From Paenibacillus alba (GTDB lineage: Bacteria; Bacillota; Bacilli; Paenibacillales; NBRC-103111), in contig NZ_JABMKZ010000012.1 in the NCBI RefSeq assembly GCF_013204855.1, forward strand, positions 62,001 through 126,000: a DNA stretch of 64,000 bases. Reading direction: 5' to 3'. The position numbers were made by a program, and so were the translations under genes. The notes beneath the pieces were generated by a model that worked only from the letters and a program-made list of their open reading frames with translations, had not been told where the DNA came from and did not search any database. This document shows positions 25,229 through 34,253 of the stretch, in pieces. Within the stretch, counting starts at the first letter, position 1; every line of letters begins with the position of its first letter.

Positions 25229-26515
25229 ATGAAAAACATTGTGCTTGGGCTAACTGTCTTATCTTGTATAATATTCTTAACTAGTGGTTGTCAAACTACC
25301 TCTAAAGAAGAAAAAAATACTCAGCTTACAATTTTAGCAGAGGATTCGCAACAAGTACGGCAAAATTGGATTGAACCATATCAGCTAGTTCATCCTGATG
25401 TAAAAATCAATATTCTTGATCTAAATACAATAATAAGTAAAGATGAGAAGAAAATTAATGATCCTATACATGCAATGGTTAATATAATCAAAGAAAATCC
25501 GATTGATATTGCCTTTTTAAGAGGGCCAGAATTAACAACACTAGTAAATGAAAATTTATTAGTAGAGTTAGATCCTCTAATGAAACAAGACAATTTCGAT
25601 TTTAATAATTACGCTGATATTGTGAAAACTATGATATCTGTCTACGGGAATGGGAAAACATATGGACTAGCACCGTTTTTTAATTCGTTTGGTTTGGTTT
25701 ATAACAAAAAAATATTTTCGAGTTTAAATATAGATCCTCCGTCAGATCATGAGAATTGGGACGATTTAGTTCAAAAAGCTGAAGCTATATCAAAGAGATT
25801 AGAAACTGACGGAATATATGGGTTGGATTTACCTCAACCAGATCCATTTGATGCTTTGGGCATTTTTACGTACGCGAATGAGTTAAGTCTTGTTCAAGAG
25901 GATGGGAATAAAATGGTTGTAAACACACCGTCGTGGAAAAAGGTTTGGGGGCAGGTTGCAGATTTATATAGCAAAAAAATTGTGTTTACTCCGATGGTTG
26001 CTAAGAAACAAGGAATTGGCCCAAACTTCGGAAACAATAAAGTGGGTATGGCAATTTATGATTATAGTAGGATAATTCAAGGTGGATTTAATAACAAAGA
26101 TGAATATGGAGTTGCAAGTTTGCCGTATTTTTCAGATAATAAGGAAGGGTTAAATATAACTTTATTCGGATTATCTGGAATAATAAGCAATAGCACTCAC
26201 ATAAAGGAATCTTGGGATCTATTAAAGTTTATTAATAGCGAAGGGGTAGCGAAGGTTAAATCTCAGAACTTACCCTTACTTACTTCAAGAAGTAATATTA
26301 TGCATGATGATGATTTTTCTAATAAGTTTTACGATTATAAAGTGACTTATAATCAAAGAGAATCAATCCACGTAGATACAAAAAAGATTTCTAAAATTGC
26401 AGCAGTCGGTTCGGAGTTACTGAATCAAACAATTCAAGGGAGAATTACGACAGATGAAGCTTTAAAGGAGTTTGAAGAAAAAGGCCAAGAGATACTTGTA
26501 ACGCCAATAAAGTAG
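25229..26515 (+). CDS. Orphan family-1 solute-binding lipoprotein
   Basis: A 428-aa lipoprotein with signal peptide MKNIVLGLTVLSC and lipobox LTSGC. The fold pattern is that of extracellular sugar-binding proteins (LTILAEDS, then DIAFLRGPEL, then YGLAPFFNSFGLVYNKKIF). ATG at 25229 with AAAGGTG 11 nt upstream; an in-frame GTG at 25217 lies inside that site. There are no permease genes in the island, and its A+T-rich codon use differs from the sugar-transport binding proteins nearby. It may serve another permease, or act as a receptor. Confidence 0.87.
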   Translation: MKNIVLGLTVLSCIIFLTSGCQTTSKEEKNTQLTILAEDSQQVRQNWIEPYQLVHPDVKINILDLNTIISKDEKKINDPIHAMVNIIKENPIDIAFLRGPELTTLVNENLLVELDPLMKQDNFDFNNYADIVKTMISVYGNGKTYGLAPFFNSFGLVYNKKIFSSLNIDPPSDHENWDDLVQKAEAISKRLETDGIYGLDLPQPDPFDALGIFTYANELSLVQEDGNKMVVNTPSWKKVWGQVADLYSKKIVFTPMVAKKQGIGPNFGNNKVGMAIYDYSRIIQGGFNNKDEYGVASLPYFSDNKEGLNITLFGLSGIISNSTHIKESWDLLKFINSEGVAKVKSQNLPLLTSRSNIMHDDDFSNKFYDYKVTYNQRESIHVDTKKISKIAAVGSELLNQTIQGRITTDEALKEFEEKGQEILVTPIK

Positions 26516-26574
26516 TATGAATTCCCTTACTTTAAAAGAGATATGGGAATTTATATTCGAAAGAGGGAAGTATT

Positions 26575-26802
26575 TTGAACAAAATAGCAGGTACTTTGTT
26601 AATTGTTTCAGGCGCATTTTACTTATTATTTTTAGAATTGGCGACGAAATATTTCATTTATTATCAAATGGTTGAAACGAAAGGCACTGTGAAGGATTTT
26701 CCCCTTCCTGAATATATTTATACTTTGCCTTGGATACTTATAATAGGTGGTTTAGTTTTTGTTGCTTTTGATATCATAGTAAATTTTAAAAAGGGTATTT
26801 AG
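26575..26802 (+). CDS. Small two-helix membrane protein
   Basis: A 75-aa protein with two membrane helices (about 4-28 and 47-70) joined by a short loop (QMVETKGTVKDFPLPEY), ending in a Lys-rich tail. TTG start behind GAGGGAAG. It follows the orphan lipoprotein by about 60 bp and is the last gene before a strong terminator. Size and topology resemble immunity or accessory proteins of secreted-peptide clusters, but no family is recognised. Confidence 0.65.
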   Translation: MNKIAGTLLIVSGAFYLLFLELATKYFIYYQMVETKGTVKDFPLPEYIYTLPWILIIGGLVFVAFDIIVNFKKGI

Positions 26803-26818
26803 TTATCACGTATTAATC

Positions 26819-26869
26819 AAAGCACTGACTGAACAATCTCAATGTGGGGTTGTACAGTCGGTGCTTTTT
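26819..26869 (+). terminator. Terminator closing the A+T-rich island
   Basis: A 13-bp stem AAAGCACTGACTG / CAGTCGGTGCTTT (one G-U) followed by TTTTTC. It marks the right end of the island. Confidence 0.85.
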
Positions 26870-26923
26870 CGTCATTTTCCATATACCTATAAAAAGTAAA
26901 CATCAAACCTATAGTTCCCACAT

Positions 26924-26937
26924 TGTAAGCACTCCCA
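26924..26937 (+). promoter_or_regulatory. Weak cre-like site before the second sugar importer
   Basis: TGTAAGCACTCCCA matches TGWAARCGYTWNCW at 12 of 14 positions. It lies 56 bp before the start of the binding protein gene. A promoter is expected here, but I cannot fix its -35 and -10 with confidence. Confidence 0.35.
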
Positions 26938-26992
26938 TTTTCGCGCAATAATAAGGACATCAAGATCACCAAACAAACGAGGGGGATTCACA

Positions 26993-28354
26993 TTGGTAAA
27001 AAAATATAAAGGTCTTCAAGTTATCGGCGCAAGCTTACTGGCAATCAGCTTAACAGCATGTGGTTCAGGCAGCGGTACAAGCACGAGCACAGCAACACCA
27101 GATGCCAAAGCAGCAGCAACGCCAGCGGCTACGACCAGCACAGCAGAGAAAAAAGAGAACATCACCATCACGTTCCAAAACATATATCCCGATCCAACGG
27201 ACCCGAAAAACGGGATGTTGAAGAAAATCGTCAACGACTACCAAACGAAAAACCCAAACATCAAAATCGAGCTTGACTCCTTGAACACGGATCAACAAAA
27301 GCTGAAATTGAAAACACAAGCAGCTTCCAAAGAAGTTCCGGATATCACGATCGTGAATCCAGCGGCACAAATGAAACCTTTCGTTGATGCTAAGCTTTTC
27401 GCTCCGCTGAACGATATGGTTGAGCAAAACGGCCTGAAAGCAACGTTCCAAGACGGTATCCTTGACTGGTACACGTTCGACAAGAACATTTACGCGCTTC
27501 CAGACGGCAACAACATCGGACTTGTTTACTACAACAAAGACTTGTTCAAACAAGCTGGCGTTGAAGTACCAAAAACATTCGAAGAAATGGTTGCAGCTGT
27601 CAAAACACTGAAAGGCAAAGGCATTCAGCCAATGGCTATCGGTGAAAAAGATTCCTGGACTGGTTCCTTCTTGTTTATGAACGTCTTGCTTCGCACGAAC
27701 GGCGGACCTGGCTTCCTGCAAGCGGTTGTTGATGGCAAAAAGACTTTCGCAGATCCAGCTTTCACAGACGCAGTCAGCAGCTTTGAAGATTTGATCCAAG
27801 CTGGCGCATTCCAAGAAGGCGCAACATCTTTTGACTACAACGCAGGTGAAAACTTGTTCAAAACAGGCAAAGCGGCTATGTACTACATGGGCAGCTGGGC
27901 AACTGGCGGTATCGAAACTTCTTCCGTTAACGGTAAAGTGGGCGTATTCAAATTCCCAACAGTTAAAGGCAAAGGTAACCCAGATGAGTTCATGTTGGCA
28001 CCAGGCAGCGCGTTCGCTATCTCTGCAAACAGCAAGCATTTGAAAGAAACCAAAGATTTCTTGAACTTCTTCATGATTAACTTCCCTAAAGAAGCTTTCG
28101 CTGTTAAAGGCGCAGTAGGTATCGCACAAAAAGTAGACGGCGACTTCAAAGCAGCTGGTTACTCCGACATGGCGATGGAAGTGCTTGGCTTGTTCAAACA
28201 AGTTAAAGGCGGCGACTTGGCATTCGACAACACGATGAACCCAGGAACAGCACAAGGTCACTTAACTAGCATCCAAAACCTCTTCGTACAGAAGAAAGAT
28301 CCTGCTGAAGTAGGAAAAGAACACCAAACAGCTTACGACACGAACAAAAAATAA
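26993..28354 (+). CDS. Carbohydrate ABC transporter substrate-binding lipoprotein (importer 2)
   Basis: A 453-aa family-1 sugar-binding lipoprotein. The TTG start has GAGGGGG seven bases upstream. Signal peptide followed by lipobox LTAC, then a Ser/Thr/Ala-rich linker. Motifs: TFQNIYPDP, then LPDGNNIGLVYYNKDLF, then YYMGSWATGG. It begins the operon with two permeases, kinase and regulator. The strong codon bias fits high expression. The sugar is not readable from sequence. Confidence 0.93.
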   Translation: MVKKYKGLQVIGASLLAISLTACGSGSGTSTSTATPDAKAAATPAATTSTAEKKENITITFQNIYPDPTDPKNGMLKKIVNDYQTKNPNIKIELDSLNTDQQKLKLKTQAASKEVPDITIVNPAAQMKPFVDAKLFAPLNDMVEQNGLKATFQDGILDWYTFDKNIYALPDGNNIGLVYYNKDLFKQAGVEVPKTFEEMVAAVKTLKGKGIQPMAIGEKDSWTGSFLFMNVLLRTNGGPGFLQAVVDGKKTFADPAFTDAVSSFEDLIQAGAFQEGATSFDYNAGENLFKTGKAAMYYMGSWATGGIETSSVNGKVGVFKFPTVKGKGNPDEFMLAPGSAFAISANSKHLKETKDFLNFFMINFPKEAFAVKGAVGIAQKVDGDFKAAGYSDMAMEVLGLFKQVKGGDLAFDNTMNPGTAQGHLTSIQNLFVQKKDPAEVGKEHQTAYDTNKK

Positions 28355-28370
28355 GATGAATTAGCAGCCG

Positions 28371-28422
28371 AATCGGAATTTATCCTAAGCGCCGCGAGTG
28401 GGGCTGAGGGTAAATTCCGATT
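28371..28422 (+). other. Long hairpin between binding protein and permease genes
   Basis: A 15-bp stem (28371-28385 with 28408-28422, one G-U) around a 22-nt loop, no U-run. It most likely stabilises the binding protein mRNA and lowers read-through into the permeases. Same arrangement as at 15517-15543. Confidence 0.65.
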
Positions 28423-28450
28423 GGTATATGCCATGAAGGAGGCGAGCCTA

Positions 28451-29341
28451 GTGAATGTGTTAAGAGTCTCCAAGTGGACGATTGCCATGTTTGTACTGCC
28501 GTGTTTGATCATTTATGTCAGTCTCGTTTTTGTCCCGATTCTCGTATCGCTTTACAGCGGACTACTGGATTGGAATGGGATCGGCGATTCGACATTCGTC
28601 GGGTTTAAGAATTTTCACACCTTGCTTTTCGCAGACCCCGTGTTCTGGCCGTCTGTTCGCCGTACTTTGATGTTTGCCGTGTTTTCCATGGCTGAAATTC
28701 CGATCGCTTTGGGCGTGGCGATGCTGCTTAACCGTTTTATCAAAAAACCGAATTTTCTCGTTTCGAGTTACTTTTTACCGGTTATTTTATCCGTTGTTAT
28801 CATCGGTCAATTGTGGAAAACGATCTATAATCCCGCAACTATGGGGGGCATGCTGAATCAAGTATTAGACATGCTGAACTTGCACAGCTGGACCCATTCG
28901 TGGCTGACAGAACCCAAGATTGCGATGTACTCGCTCTACTTCGTGGCACTGTGGCAGTACCTTGGTTATCATACATTGATCCAGTTTACCGGCATTCAGA
29001 ACATCCCTGCTGATATTTATGAAGCAGCCCGGATTGACGGTGCAGAGGGGCTTAAAGCCGACTGGCATATTACCTTCCCTATGAATATTCCGATTTTCAA
29101 AATATCGATCGTCCTCGCCTTCATCGGCTCCCTGCAAGCTTTCGACATGGTCATGGTCATGACTGCAGGCGGCCCGGCGCATGCAACTGATGTGATTTCG
29201 ACGCATATGTACAACATGTCATTCCTGTCCATGAAATATGGCTACGGAAGCGCGATTGCCGCCTTCTTGGTTGGTTTGTGCTTAATAGCAACGGTTATTA
29301 TCAATACGATTTTCAACAAACTAGAGAAAAGATTTTCATGA
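28451..29341 (+). CDS. Carbohydrate ABC permease, MalF/UgpA type (importer 2)
   Basis: About 296 aa, six helices, EAA loop AARIDGAEGLKADWHITFP near residue 195. The frame is open to 28421, but AAGGAGG eight bases before the GTG at 28451 fixes the start. Followed after 16 nt by the second permease. No ATPase in the operon; a shared MsmX-like ATPase is expected. Confidence 0.92.
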   Translation: MNVLRVSKWTIAMFVLPCLIIYVSLVFVPILVSLYSGLLDWNGIGDSTFVGFKNFHTLLFADPVFWPSVRRTLMFAVFSMAEIPIALGVAMLLNRFIKKPNFLVSSYFLPVILSVVIIGQLWKTIYNPATMGGMLNQVLDMLNLHSWTHSWLTEPKIAMYSLYFVALWQYLGYHTLIQFTGIQNIPADIYEAARIDGAEGLKADWHITFPMNIPIFKISIVLAFIGSLQAFDMVMVMTAGGPAHATDVISTHMYNMSFLSMKYGYGSAIAAFLVGLCLIATVIINTIFNKLEKRFS

Positions 29342-29357
29342 GGAGGGGAGTGTCACC

Positions 29358-30239
29358 ATGCAAACGGCAAGGGAGATAGCTGCGGCTAAACCTGCAACAA
29401 TTCGGAGACGCAAACGCCTCTCTTTCGTCAAAATTATCGTCGTCGGATTTCTTTCACTGCTCGTGGTTACGCAAGTCTATCCACTGCTTTGGCTCTTTAT
29501 CTATTCGTTGAAAACGAATGAGGAAATTTTGTCGGGCAAATTTTTCGCCCTGCCGCACGCCCTGCAGTGGAGCAACTTCACCGCTGCCATCGATGCAGGA
29601 CATTATTTTCAATATTTGAAAAACAGTTTGTTCGTCACATCGGTGACGATGGTCTGTGTGATCCTGCTGGGCTCCTTGGCCTCCTTCGCGATTGCGCGGT
29701 TCAAATGGAAATACGGCCAACTGGTTATGGTGATTTTCCTGATTGGGATGATGGTGCCGCTGCAAGCGACGCTGCTGCCACTCATGATTATTTTCAAAAA
29801 CTTGCACGCGCTGAACACGCATATCTCGATCATCTTGCCTTATATCGCTTTCCAAACGCCGATAGCGGTATTCATCCTAAGTGGATTCATGAAATCCATT
29901 CCGGCTGAAATTGAGGAGTCCGCTGTGATGGATGGCGCGGGGGTTTTCCGGATCTTCTGGAGCATCATTCTGCCGATATCGATACCGCCGATGATGACGG
30001 TCTGTATTTTAACTTTCATCAACATATGGAACGAGTATATTCTCGCGGCGACGTTTATCTCATCCGAGCGGCTCAAGACGCTGCCTTTCGGGGTCAACAG
30101 TTTCGTGAGTCAGTATTCCGTCAACTACGGAGCCATTGGTGCATTCCTTGTTCTGGGCGCATTGCCGGTCATCATTATTTATTTCTTATTAGCTGATAAA
30201 ATTACAAAAGGTATGGTAGCGGGAGCGGTGAAGGGTTAA
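29358..30239 (+). CDS. Carbohydrate ABC permease, MalG/UgpE type (importer 2)
   Basis: A 293-aa partner permease with six helices, an Ala/Arg-rich cytoplasmic start, and EAA loop ESAVMDGAGVFRIFWSIILP. It ends with KGMVAGAVKG, typical of this family. GAGGAGGGG precedes the ATG. About 85 nt separate it from the kinase gene. Confidence 0.92.
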   Translation: MQTAREIAAAKPATIRRRKRLSFVKIIVVGFLSLLVVTQVYPLLWLFIYSLKTNEEILSGKFFALPHALQWSNFTAAIDAGHYFQYLKNSLFVTSVTMVCVILLGSLASFAIARFKWKYGQLVMVIFLIGMMVPLQATLLPLMIIFKNLHALNTHISIILPYIAFQTPIAVFILSGFMKSIPAEIEESAVMDGAGVFRIFWSIILPISIPPMMTVCILTFINIWNEYILAATFISSERLKTLPFGVNSFVSQYSVNYGAIGAFLVLGALPVIIIYFLLADKITKGMVAGAVKG

Positions 30240-30324
30240 CTTCACCCCTCTCTTTTTTGCTATTTCGGAGGCGGTCTTGATAAAATAGCCAGTAGCTACT
30301 GACGGAAAGGGGAACGACGATCCA

Positions 30325-32154
30325 GTGACACGGGGACTGCATTCCATTCATAATCGGCTGTTTTTACTCTTTATCTCCTGTATGTTAGTTCTCGTGCTCC
30401 TGGTGAGCGTGGTTTATTACAAGAAAACGACGGACATTATCCATAGTAAAATCAGCGATTTGGCAGAGAAAAATATTTCCCAAACGGTGGGTTTATTTGA
30501 TTTGCTGCTTCAAGGGTATGACAGCATTACCAAGTCCCTTAACAGCAACTACGAAATGCTCAGGCTCATTCAGGAGCGGGATTCGAGCAGGGATGAGACC
30601 GTCAGCATTATTAATGAGCGAACGATTACGAATATTATTGGCGCTATTTATTACTCGCGCGATGACATCGTGGGGATACATGTGGTGACCAATGCAGGCA
30701 AAAACTATAACTACGAACGCGGGTTTGACAGTGTCATTGATACGGATTACGCCAACTCGGAGTGGTATAAGAAGCTGATGGATTCTTCGGGAGAAATGGT
30801 GTGGCTGGGTCTCTATAAAGGTTCTGTCATTAATCGGTTTCAAAAGGATACGCTGTTCGTCTTCGGCCGCAAGCTTTACGATTTATCGGACCATCGGATG
30901 ATTGGGGTCATGTTGATTGAAACGAATCCGCAGCCGATTCTGGCTGCACTCTCCAACGTCACGATCAGCCCGAACAGTCAGGTCTACATTGTGGACCGGG
31001 AAGACAGGATGATAGCCTCGACGGCAAGCGAGAAGGTGAGTATGCCGTCATTCGACGGACTGCCGCGTCCGCAAGCCAGTGAGATCATCGTGGACGACAG
31101 GACGGGTCAGCTCATTGTCGCCGCGAAGGCGAAGATGTCGGATTGGACAGTTTTCGGCTTGACGCCCAAAAGCGACATCAATGCCGAGGTCGTGAAAACA
31201 CGGGAGTATCTATACGTCGTCATTCTTGTATTGATTCTGCTTTCGACCGTGCTGGCGAGCATCGTGTCCCGGAATATTGCTTCACCGCTCAAGCTGCTCA
31301 TTCGGGAGATGAAGCAAGTGGAGATGGGGAATTTCAAAGGCTCAGTGACGGTCAAATCGTTCGAGGAAATCAATTCCTTGGTTTCCTCGTTCAATCGCAT
31401 GGTGAATCGCATGGATGAGCTCATTGAGCGGATTACGCTGTCTTCCATGAGTGAGAAGAATGCCGAGCTGCAAGCTCTGCAGTCGCAGGTCAATCCGCAT
31501 TTCCTCTACAATACGCTGGATATGATCTACTGGATGCTGGATGAGCGTGAGAACGATCGATTGGGCAGAGTGATCTTAGCCCTGTCCCACATGTTCCGGT
31601 ACAGCAGCGACTGGCAGGAGGCCTCTAAGACGACGCTGAGGCAGGAGCTGGATCAGATGCGGCACTACATGACGATTATTGAGAATCGGCTTGAAGGCAG
31701 AGTGAGTACGGAGCTGCACATTGATCCGGAATGTCTGGATGTCGTGCTGCCGAAGATGACGCTGCAGCCGATCATCGAGAACGCCGTCAAATATGGCCTC
31801 GAGCCGCTGGATCGACCGGGAACCCTTCAAGTCTCAACAGAACTCTGCGAGTATGAGCTGCGCATTATCATTGCTGATAACGGTGTTGGCATCGAAGAGA
31901 GCGCGCTGCGTCAGATGCAGGCCATGCTGGCAGCAGAATCAACCGAGAATGATGGTCAGAAAATGGCTGCTCTTCAGCTGGAACAGACGCTGCCGGGCAC
32001 CGATGTGAAAACCAGACGGGGCATTGGGCTTACCAATGTTCACAGGCGTATCGTTTTAATGTTCGGAGAAATCTACGGACTCCGTATTCATAGTAAACAA
32101 GGGGAGGGCACGACCGTTACGATTGCGATGCCGCTCCCCCGGAAAGGCGTGTAA
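30325..32154 (+). CDS. Sensor histidine kinase, YesM type (importer 2)
   Basis: 609 aa. Helix 1 at about 10-32, Cache-like sensor to about 290, helix 2 at about 293-315, HAMP, then His392 in QVNPHFLYNTLD. ATPase motifs QPIIENAVKYG, DNGVGI, and a GIGLTNVH after an insertion of about 30 residues. GTG start with AAGGGG upstream. Two bases separate its stop from the regulator ATG. Confidence 0.92.
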   Translation: MTRGLHSIHNRLFLLFISCMLVLVLLVSVVYYKKTTDIIHSKISDLAEKNISQTVGLFDLLLQGYDSITKSLNSNYEMLRLIQERDSSRDETVSIINERTITNIIGAIYYSRDDIVGIHVVTNAGKNYNYERGFDSVIDTDYANSEWYKKLMDSSGEMVWLGLYKGSVINRFQKDTLFVFGRKLYDLSDHRMIGVMLIETNPQPILAALSNVTISPNSQVYIVDREDRMIASTASEKVSMPSFDGLPRPQASEIIVDDRTGQLIVAAKAKMSDWTVFGLTPKSDINAEVVKTREYLYVVILVLILLSTVLASIVSRNIASPLKLLIREMKQVEMGNFKGSVTVKSFEEINSLVSSFNRMVNRMDELIERITLSSMSEKNAELQALQSQVNPHFLYNTLDMIYWMLDERENDRLGRVILALSHMFRYSSDWQEASKTTLRQELDQMRHYMTIIENRLEGRVSTELHIDPECLDVVLPKMTLQPIIENAVKYGLEPLDRPGTLQVSTELCEYELRIIIADNGVGIEESALRQMQAMLAAESTENDGQKMAALQLEQTLPGTDVKTRRGIGLTNVHRRIVLMFGEIYGLRIHSKQGEGTTVTIAMPLPRKGV

Positions 32155-32156
32155 CC

Positions 32157-33329
32157 ATGGACATTCTCATCGTAGATGATGAAACGGTCATTCGCGAAGG
32201 CATTCAGCGTACGCTGCAGAATCGCTTTCCAGAGCATAATATCCATCTTGCCGCGAATGCGGAGCAAGCTATCGCCTTGCTGCGCAGCCACCGCATTCAA
32301 ATTGTACTTACCGACATCCTCATGCCCGGCATGACAGGCCTGGAGTTTATGAATATGTCGCGTACCCGTTACCCGCATGTGAAATGGGTGGTCATCTCCG
32401 CGTATTCGGAGTTTTCCTATGCGCAAGAGGCTGTGCGGCTAGGAGCGAAGGATTACTTGCTGAAGCCGATTGGCAAAGAGGTTCTCGGCGATATGATCGG
32501 GAAGCTGAGCGAAGAAATCGCACGCGAGACAGAGCTGATCGAGGATGCCGAGCTGCTGAAGGCGAATCGCAAATATTTGCAGGAAGCCGTCTTCCAACGA
32601 TTCGCGCAAGGCTTGGATACAGGCCGCATTGATATGGGGCCGTTCATGGAGCAGCACCCGTATTTCCACCTGATCATGGTCAAAATGGAGAGCGACAAGC
32701 CGGTCTTTCTCGAGAATTACATCATCGAGAATGTTCTTCAGGAGCTGATCGAGCGCTACGGCAAGGGCTTCGTAACGGTGCACGACAACAAGAGCCTGCT
32801 TGGCCTCGTCACCTTGCCGAGCGGTGCCAGCGTGAACCAACTGGTCGATGAGCTGCGCAGCCATCTAGTGAAGTATTTGAAGGTTCCCTTTCAAATCATG
32901 AACACGGAGCTGATCGAGCATTTCCAGGCTGTGCCCGCTGAAGTGCAGCGTATGCGTCAAGCATCCACGACGCAGGTCTACGAGCACCATGCCAGCGGCA
33001 GCGACCGCTCTATCGAAGTTGCGCTCCAGTATATGCGCACGCATTATCAGGCCGATCTGTCCTTGGAGAAGGTGGCCTCCATCGTCTATCTGAACCCCGT
33101 TTATTTCAGCCAGCTTTTCAAGCAGAAGACGGGGCAGGGCTTTAAGGAATATGTCACGCATCTTCGCCTGGAGCAAGCGAAACAGCTGCTGTTGAATCCC
33201 AAGCTGAAGCTGGCCGATGTCGCCGAACGCATCGGCTACCAAGACATGCGGCACTTCTCGCAGGTGTTCCGCAAGAAGTATGGCGTAACGCCTTCGGATT
33301 ACCGTCAGGAGCATACACAGATGGTTTGA
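32157..33329 (+). CDS. AraC-family response regulator (importer 2)
   Basis: 390 aa. Receiver with Asp53 in LTDILMP and Lys103 in LLKPIG. Linker of about 150 residues, then AraC-type tandem helix-turn-helix (LEKVASIVYLNPVYFSQLF, LADVAERIGYQDMRHFSQVF). Likely controls the operon starting at 26993. Translationally coupled to the kinase. Confidence 0.93.
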   Translation: MDILIVDDETVIREGIQRTLQNRFPEHNIHLAANAEQAIALLRSHRIQIVLTDILMPGMTGLEFMNMSRTRYPHVKWVVISAYSEFSYAQEAVRLGAKDYLLKPIGKEVLGDMIGKLSEEIARETELIEDAELLKANRKYLQEAVFQRFAQGLDTGRIDMGPFMEQHPYFHLIMVKMESDKPVFLENYIIENVLQELIERYGKGFVTVHDNKSLLGLVTLPSGASVNQLVDELRSHLVKYLKVPFQIMNTELIEHFQAVPAEVQRMRQASTTQVYEHHASGSDRSIEVALQYMRTHYQADLSLEKVASIVYLNPVYFSQLFKQKTGQGFKEYVTHLRLEQAKQLLLNPKLKLADVAERIGYQDMRHFSQVFRKKYGVTPSDYRQEHTQMV

Positions 33330-33439
33330 GTCGTCAAGGGATTGACGCAAAGGAAATTCTCATGGAATTTTAAGGTTGGCTCTCAACGCTAGGCCTGACA
33401 GGTCTTTCTTCACCCCTTGGTAAATCTCGGGAGGTTCAG

Positions 33440-33483
33440 GTGTGATATGGTAGTTCCAGGGGAAATACCCCGACCATCACACA
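33440..33483 (+). promoter_or_regulatory. Structured leader of the NlpC/P60 gene
   Basis: GTGTGAT...ATCACAC outer arms with an inner GGGG-AAATA-CCCC hairpin, ending 13 nt before the AAGGAGG of the downstream gene. It may tune translation. I could not match the leader (33330-33509) to a known riboswitch. Confidence 0.4.
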
Positions 33484-33509
33484 CGATCCATGAAGGAGGA
33501 CATCCAATC

Positions 33510-34040
33510 ATGCAAGCAATGAAGAAGAACCGCCTTAGCAAATCGTTAGTGGGGATCAGCCTAAGTTTATCCTTATTAACATCCGGGACTATGTTCCTGA
33601 ACCCGCCTGCCGCTCAAGCTGCGACTGTCGACACAACCGCTGCTGCGAATGCCATAAGCTCCAGCAAAGCAGACAGTATAATACGAACTGCACAATCCTA
33701 TATCGGTAAGGTCCGATATGGCTTTGGCGTCCGAGATACCAAACGACTCATTCTGGACTGTTCTGCTTTTACGCAAATGGTATTCAGCCAGAACGGCATC
33801 ACCATTCCTTGGGGCTCAAGCGCACAAACGCAGGTAGGGACAGTTGTCAAGAGTAAGTCAAGCTTGCAAAAAGGCGATCTGGTTATGTTCAGCGTGAGCA
33901 AGCCGGGTAAGATCAATCACGTCGGCATTTATATAGGAAACGGGAAGTTCATCAGCAACACGACAAGTTCGGGTGTCGTCATTCGTGATATGAACACAGG
34001 CTATTGGAAAGATAGATTCATTACGGGTCGTCGTCTTTAA
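33510..34040 (+). CDS. Secreted NlpC/P60-family peptidase
   Basis: A 176-aa exported cell-wall endopeptidase. Signal peptide to about residue 37 (AQA cleavage). Catalytic Cys84 in LDCSAFTQ and His137 in INHVGIYIG, the NlpC/P60 pattern. There is no binding domain, so it is a minimal enzyme; it should cut the gamma-D-Glu to diamino-acid bond in wall peptides. The frame is open to 33417, but AAGGAGG ten bases before the ATG fixes the start. Confidence 0.92.
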   Translation: MQAMKKNRLSKSLVGISLSLSLLTSGTMFLNPPAAQAATVDTTAAANAISSSKADSIIRTAQSYIGKVRYGFGVRDTKRLILDCSAFTQMVFSQNGITIPWGSSAQTQVGTVVKSKSSLQKGDLVMFSVSKPGKINHVGIYIGNGKFISNTTSSGVVIRDMNTGYWKDRFITGRRL

Positions 34041-34097
34041 TTTCATCCCTCACGAAATCCTTGCCCAAGGCAAGGAGGTAGGAAGCAGGAAGCAGGA

Positions 34098-34128
34098 AGC
34101 TCATCATATCCGTATGGTGGGCTTTTTT
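34098..34128 (+). terminator. Terminator of the NlpC/P60 gene
   Basis: An 11-bp stem AGCTCATCATA / TATGGTGGGCT (two G-U), loop TCCG, then TTTTTT. Confidence 0.85.
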
Positions 34129-34178
34129 GTTGTTTGCGAGACTCGAGGGGCTGCAAATGAACGAGGGATGTACCACTT

Positions 34179-34198
34179 TACCTAAAAAAAGGTATAAT
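34179..34198 (+). promoter_or_regulatory. -10 region and overlapping inverted repeat of the TetR-type gene
   Basis: TACCT (34179-34183) and AGGTA (34190-34194) form an inverted repeat that overlaps TATAAT (34193-34198). This is the expected place for an autorepressor operator. No good -35 is visible. Confidence 0.4.
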
Positions 34199-34253
34199 GA
34201 CGCTAACAGGATGTCTGAACATCCCTACTTTGGATAGATAAGGATTAAGTGAA

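Noticed and set aside
27065-28261. Long minus-strand open frame opposite the sugar-binding protein gene
   Set aside because: It mirrors a gene with strong codon bias, its product is Cys/Phe/Val-rich without domain pattern, and it has no ribosome site.
33330-33509. Possible c-di-AMP (ydaO) riboswitch before the NlpC/P60 gene
   Set aside because: Such riboswitches often precede wall hydrolase genes, but I could not find the conserved ydaO segments here; only a local hairpin near the ribosome site is visible.
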